DNA of 45,072 nt from Bacteroidales bacterium (GTDB lineage Bacteria > Bacteroidota > Bacteroidia > Bacteroidales > UBA932). Position numbers and translations under genes: made by a program. Under the pieces are notes generated by a model. It was not told the DNA's origin. It saw only the letters and a list, made by a program, of their open reading frames with translations, and searched no databases. Positions 43,419 through 45,072 of this stretch are shown here, in pieces (position 1 is the stretch's first letter; every line of letters begins with the position of its first letter). Location: assembly GCA_012515395.1 (NCBI GenBank), contig JAAYYL010000017.1:1-45072 (forward strand), read 5' to 3'.

Positions 43419-44567
43419 ATGAAATATTTTAAATCTATTATAGCAACCGCCCTTTTGGGAGCGTTGCTGATTACATCATGCAACAAAGGCAACCAGACAC
43501 AGATCAAAGGTATTGTCAAGGACTTTCAACAGGAAGAATCCCTTGTTCTCAAACGCCTTGATTTTACTTCGGAAACCGTTTTGGATACCCTTACGGTTCG
43601 GGAGGATGGCAGTTTCAGCTATCGTTTTGATCCGGGCAACGATATGCCCGGATACTATTACCTCTATGCAGGTAATAAGAAAATTGCATGGCTTATCCTG
43701 CAAAACGGTGTTGATGTGGATCTTGAAGTCACCCGGGACGGAAGAATCCTGAAACTGGAAGGGTCGCCCGAATCACTTCTGCTGCAGGAAGTGAATGAAA
43801 ACCTGAAAACCGCTGCCATAAAATTCGATTCCCTTTATACACATTACGAAAATGCTCCGGAAAAAGAAAAGGAAGCACTAAGCCTTGAGCTGGGACGTCT
43901 TTTTGTAAAATACAAACAGGAAACCATACGGTTCCTGTATGAACATCCCCGGTCTTTTGTAAATACTTCAGTGGTTTTTCAGTCATTACCTCGTCAGGTA
44001 TTTATCTTTTCAGATACCCGGGACGCTGCCTTATTGCAACGTGTTTACGATTCGTTGTCGGTAGATTACCCGCTTTCACCCTATGTTAACGCCATAAGGG
44101 ACCGATACGAAAGCATGCAGAAGGCAATGCAAATGGAAGACGCCTTTTTGAATGCCGAGGTTACTGATTTTCCGAATATCTGTTTGCCCGGGCTCGATGG
44201 GCAGGATGTTTGTTTATCTTCTTTGAAAGGGAAAACCATAATACTGTCTTTCTGGCATTCTTCCAATGTTGACATGAGACTGGACAACCGCGAATTGCAG
44301 GAAATGTACAACAGGTATTCTCCCCGGGGCCTGGAAATCTACCAGGTGGGTCTGGATACCGATAAAACTGCCTGGGCAACCGGTATCAGGGATCAGGATT
44401 TGCCCTGGATCAGTGTATGCGACGGTTTGGGAATTTATTCACCTGCAGTGACAACATACAATGTGGTCGAAATCCCGACGTTTTTTATCATTGACAAGGA
44501 AGGCAATATCCGTCAAAGACTTAGCAATGTGCAGGAAGTGATACGGGAAGTTAAAACTCTGTTTTAG
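43419..44567 (+). CDS. DUF4369/thioredoxin-like lipoprotein without CxxC
   Basis: Lipoprotein of 382 residues. The start at 43419 gives a signal peptide with lipobox LITSC (C21), so it is anchored in a membrane. An N-terminal DUF4369-type beta domain (IKGIVKDFQQEESLVLKRLD, about 27-125) and a helical linker are followed by a TlpA/AhpC-like thioredoxin fold (about 245-382) with LSSLKGKTIILSFW and VVEIPTFFIIDKEG including the cis-Pro. The redox CxxC after FW is replaced by HSSN, so thiol-disulfide activity is not expected. It starts 7 bp after the HIT gene stop and overlaps tsaB tail to tail by 17 bp. Confidence 0.88.
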   Translation: MKYFKSIIATALLGALLITSCNKGNQTQIKGIVKDFQQEESLVLKRLDFTSETVLDTLTVREDGSFSYRFDPGNDMPGYYYLYAGNKKIAWLILQNGVDVDLEVTRDGRILKLEGSPESLLLQEVNENLKTAAIKFDSLYTHYENAPEKEKEALSLELGRLFVKYKQETIRFLYEHPRSFVNTSVVFQSLPRQVFIFSDTRDAALLQRVYDSLSVDYPLSPYVNAIRDRYESMQKAMQMEDAFLNAEVTDFPNICLPGLDGQDVCLSSLKGKTIILSFWHSSNVDMRLDNRELQEMYNRYSPRGLEIYQVGLDTDKTAWATGIRDQDLPWISVCDGLGIYSPAVTTYNVVEIPTFFIIDKEGNIRQRLSNVQEVIREVKTLF

Positions 44568-45072
44568 GACGGATTGCCCGGAATTCTTTCAGGTAAAAAG
44601 GCGTGTAATAAGCTACATCTTCAAATTTTTGATCCCGGAAAGCTTTCAGGGCGGCTTTTGCCATCCCGTCTGCGTGGGAACTTACCGGTAAAAAACGAGC
44701 GTTAGCGTGCACAATGACATCGCGGCATTTCATGGCTCCGTCTCCTGAAAATACAACGGGACCGGCATCAAGGGCTTCCCTAAAGCTTTCTTCCGTCACT
44801 TCTAATGCAACAACAGGTCCCTGACAGTTTGCCATTTTTCCAAGATCTCCTGTTTCTACAATGGAATAGGGTGCCGTATAGACTTCCATTCTGCGGGCAT
44901 CTATCATGGGAAAAATGCGGTAAGGCAGATCTCCGTGATCATTATCCACGGTCAATTGTGCGATCAACTCCAGAGAACTTACCGCGATCATAGGAAGGGA
45001 AGAAGCAAAACACAATCCTTTTGCCGTGGATACCCCCACCCGCAAACCGGTATAAGAACCCGGTCCGCCGCT
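44551..45072 (-). CDS. tsaB: tRNA threonylcarbamoyladenosine protein TsaB (5' partial)
   Basis: Partner of TsaD in making t6A on tRNAs that read ANN codons. The frame continues past the window end: the last codons read GGPGSYTGLRVGVSTAKG, the ASKHA-fold signature. A TTG at 45045 is internal, not the start. The C-terminal half (GDGAMKCRDVI, FKEFRAIRP near the end) fits the family. About 173 residues are visible of the usual 220-230. It is convergent with the lipoprotein gene. Confidence 0.92.
   Translation of the reverse strand, partial: SGGPGSYTGLRVGVSTAKGLCFASSLPMIAVSSLELIAQLTVDNDHGDLPYRIFPMIDARRMEVYTAPYSIVETGDLGKMANCQGPVVALEVTEESFREALDAGPVVFSGDGAMKCRDVIVHANARFLPVSSHADGMAKAALKAFRDQKFEDVAYYTPFYLKEFRAIRPKTEF

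Overview
The window is a dense stretch of bacterial chromosome that reads as Bacteroidetes, most likely order Bacteroidales. The evidence is promoter boxes of the TAnnTTTG type, the block parA-parB-DUF5683-MltD, a DUF4783 protein, a DcaP-like porin, a DUF4369/TlpA-like lipoprotein, a split MutA/MutB methylmalonyl-CoA mutase, and eukaryote-like glycogen enzymes (GT3 synthase, GH13_8 branching enzyme). I see no rRNA, tRNA, CRISPR array, insertion sequence or phage gene. Genes are packed tightly with many ATGA or TAATG overlaps, and no gap exceeds about 90 bases. I cannot place the organism below order.

Layout. 2-3624 (+): mutA (5' cut by the window edge) and mutB. 3613-7235 (-): operon hpt-adk-obg-PAP2 phosphatase-lplA. 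7282-9753 (+): purE and a helix-hairpin-helix outer-membrane protein. 9725-10720 (-): lipid kinase. 10800-15149 (+): parA, parB, a DUF5683 membrane protein and a LysM lytic transglycosylase. 15151-18337 (-): cmk-ispH and a gene for a strongly degenerate PriA. 18414-23612: an NtrC-family regulator without a DNA-binding domain (+) facing a giant histidine kinase and rlmH (-). 23665-27348: DUF4783 (+) and the operon prs-nadE-small membrane protein-der (-). 27394-27993 (-): engB. 28040-42456 (+): xseA, xseB, porin, five glycogen/alpha-glucan genes, ribF and a small membrane protein. 42541-44567 (+): greA, HIT protein and thioredoxin-like lipoprotein. 44551-45072 (-): tsaB, cut by the window edge.

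How the genes work together. The glycogen block at 30638-41270 holds a branching enzyme, a debranching enzyme, a GT4 glucosyltransferase, a GH57 amylase and a 1403-residue fusion of a GT3 glycogen synthase with a GT35 phosphorylase, so synthesis and breakdown are joined in one polypeptide. No glgC lies in the block, which fits a UDP-glucose-using GT3 enzyme. The rest is mostly core metabolism, chromosome segregation, GTPases of ribosome assembly and envelope maintenance.

Most notable points: (1) the PriA homologue has lost Walker A, the zinc-binding cysteines and motif VI, yet keeps an intact frame in an operon; (2) the GT3-GT35 fusion; (3) several operons have a TAnnTTTG box exactly 4 nt before the ATG, predicting leaderless mRNAs, whereas greA has a complete promoter followed by a 15-bp hairpin at the predicted 5' end of its mRNA; (4) the NtrC-like regulator has GSFTSA in place of GAFTGA and no HTH; (5) the thioredoxin-like lipoprotein has no CxxC.
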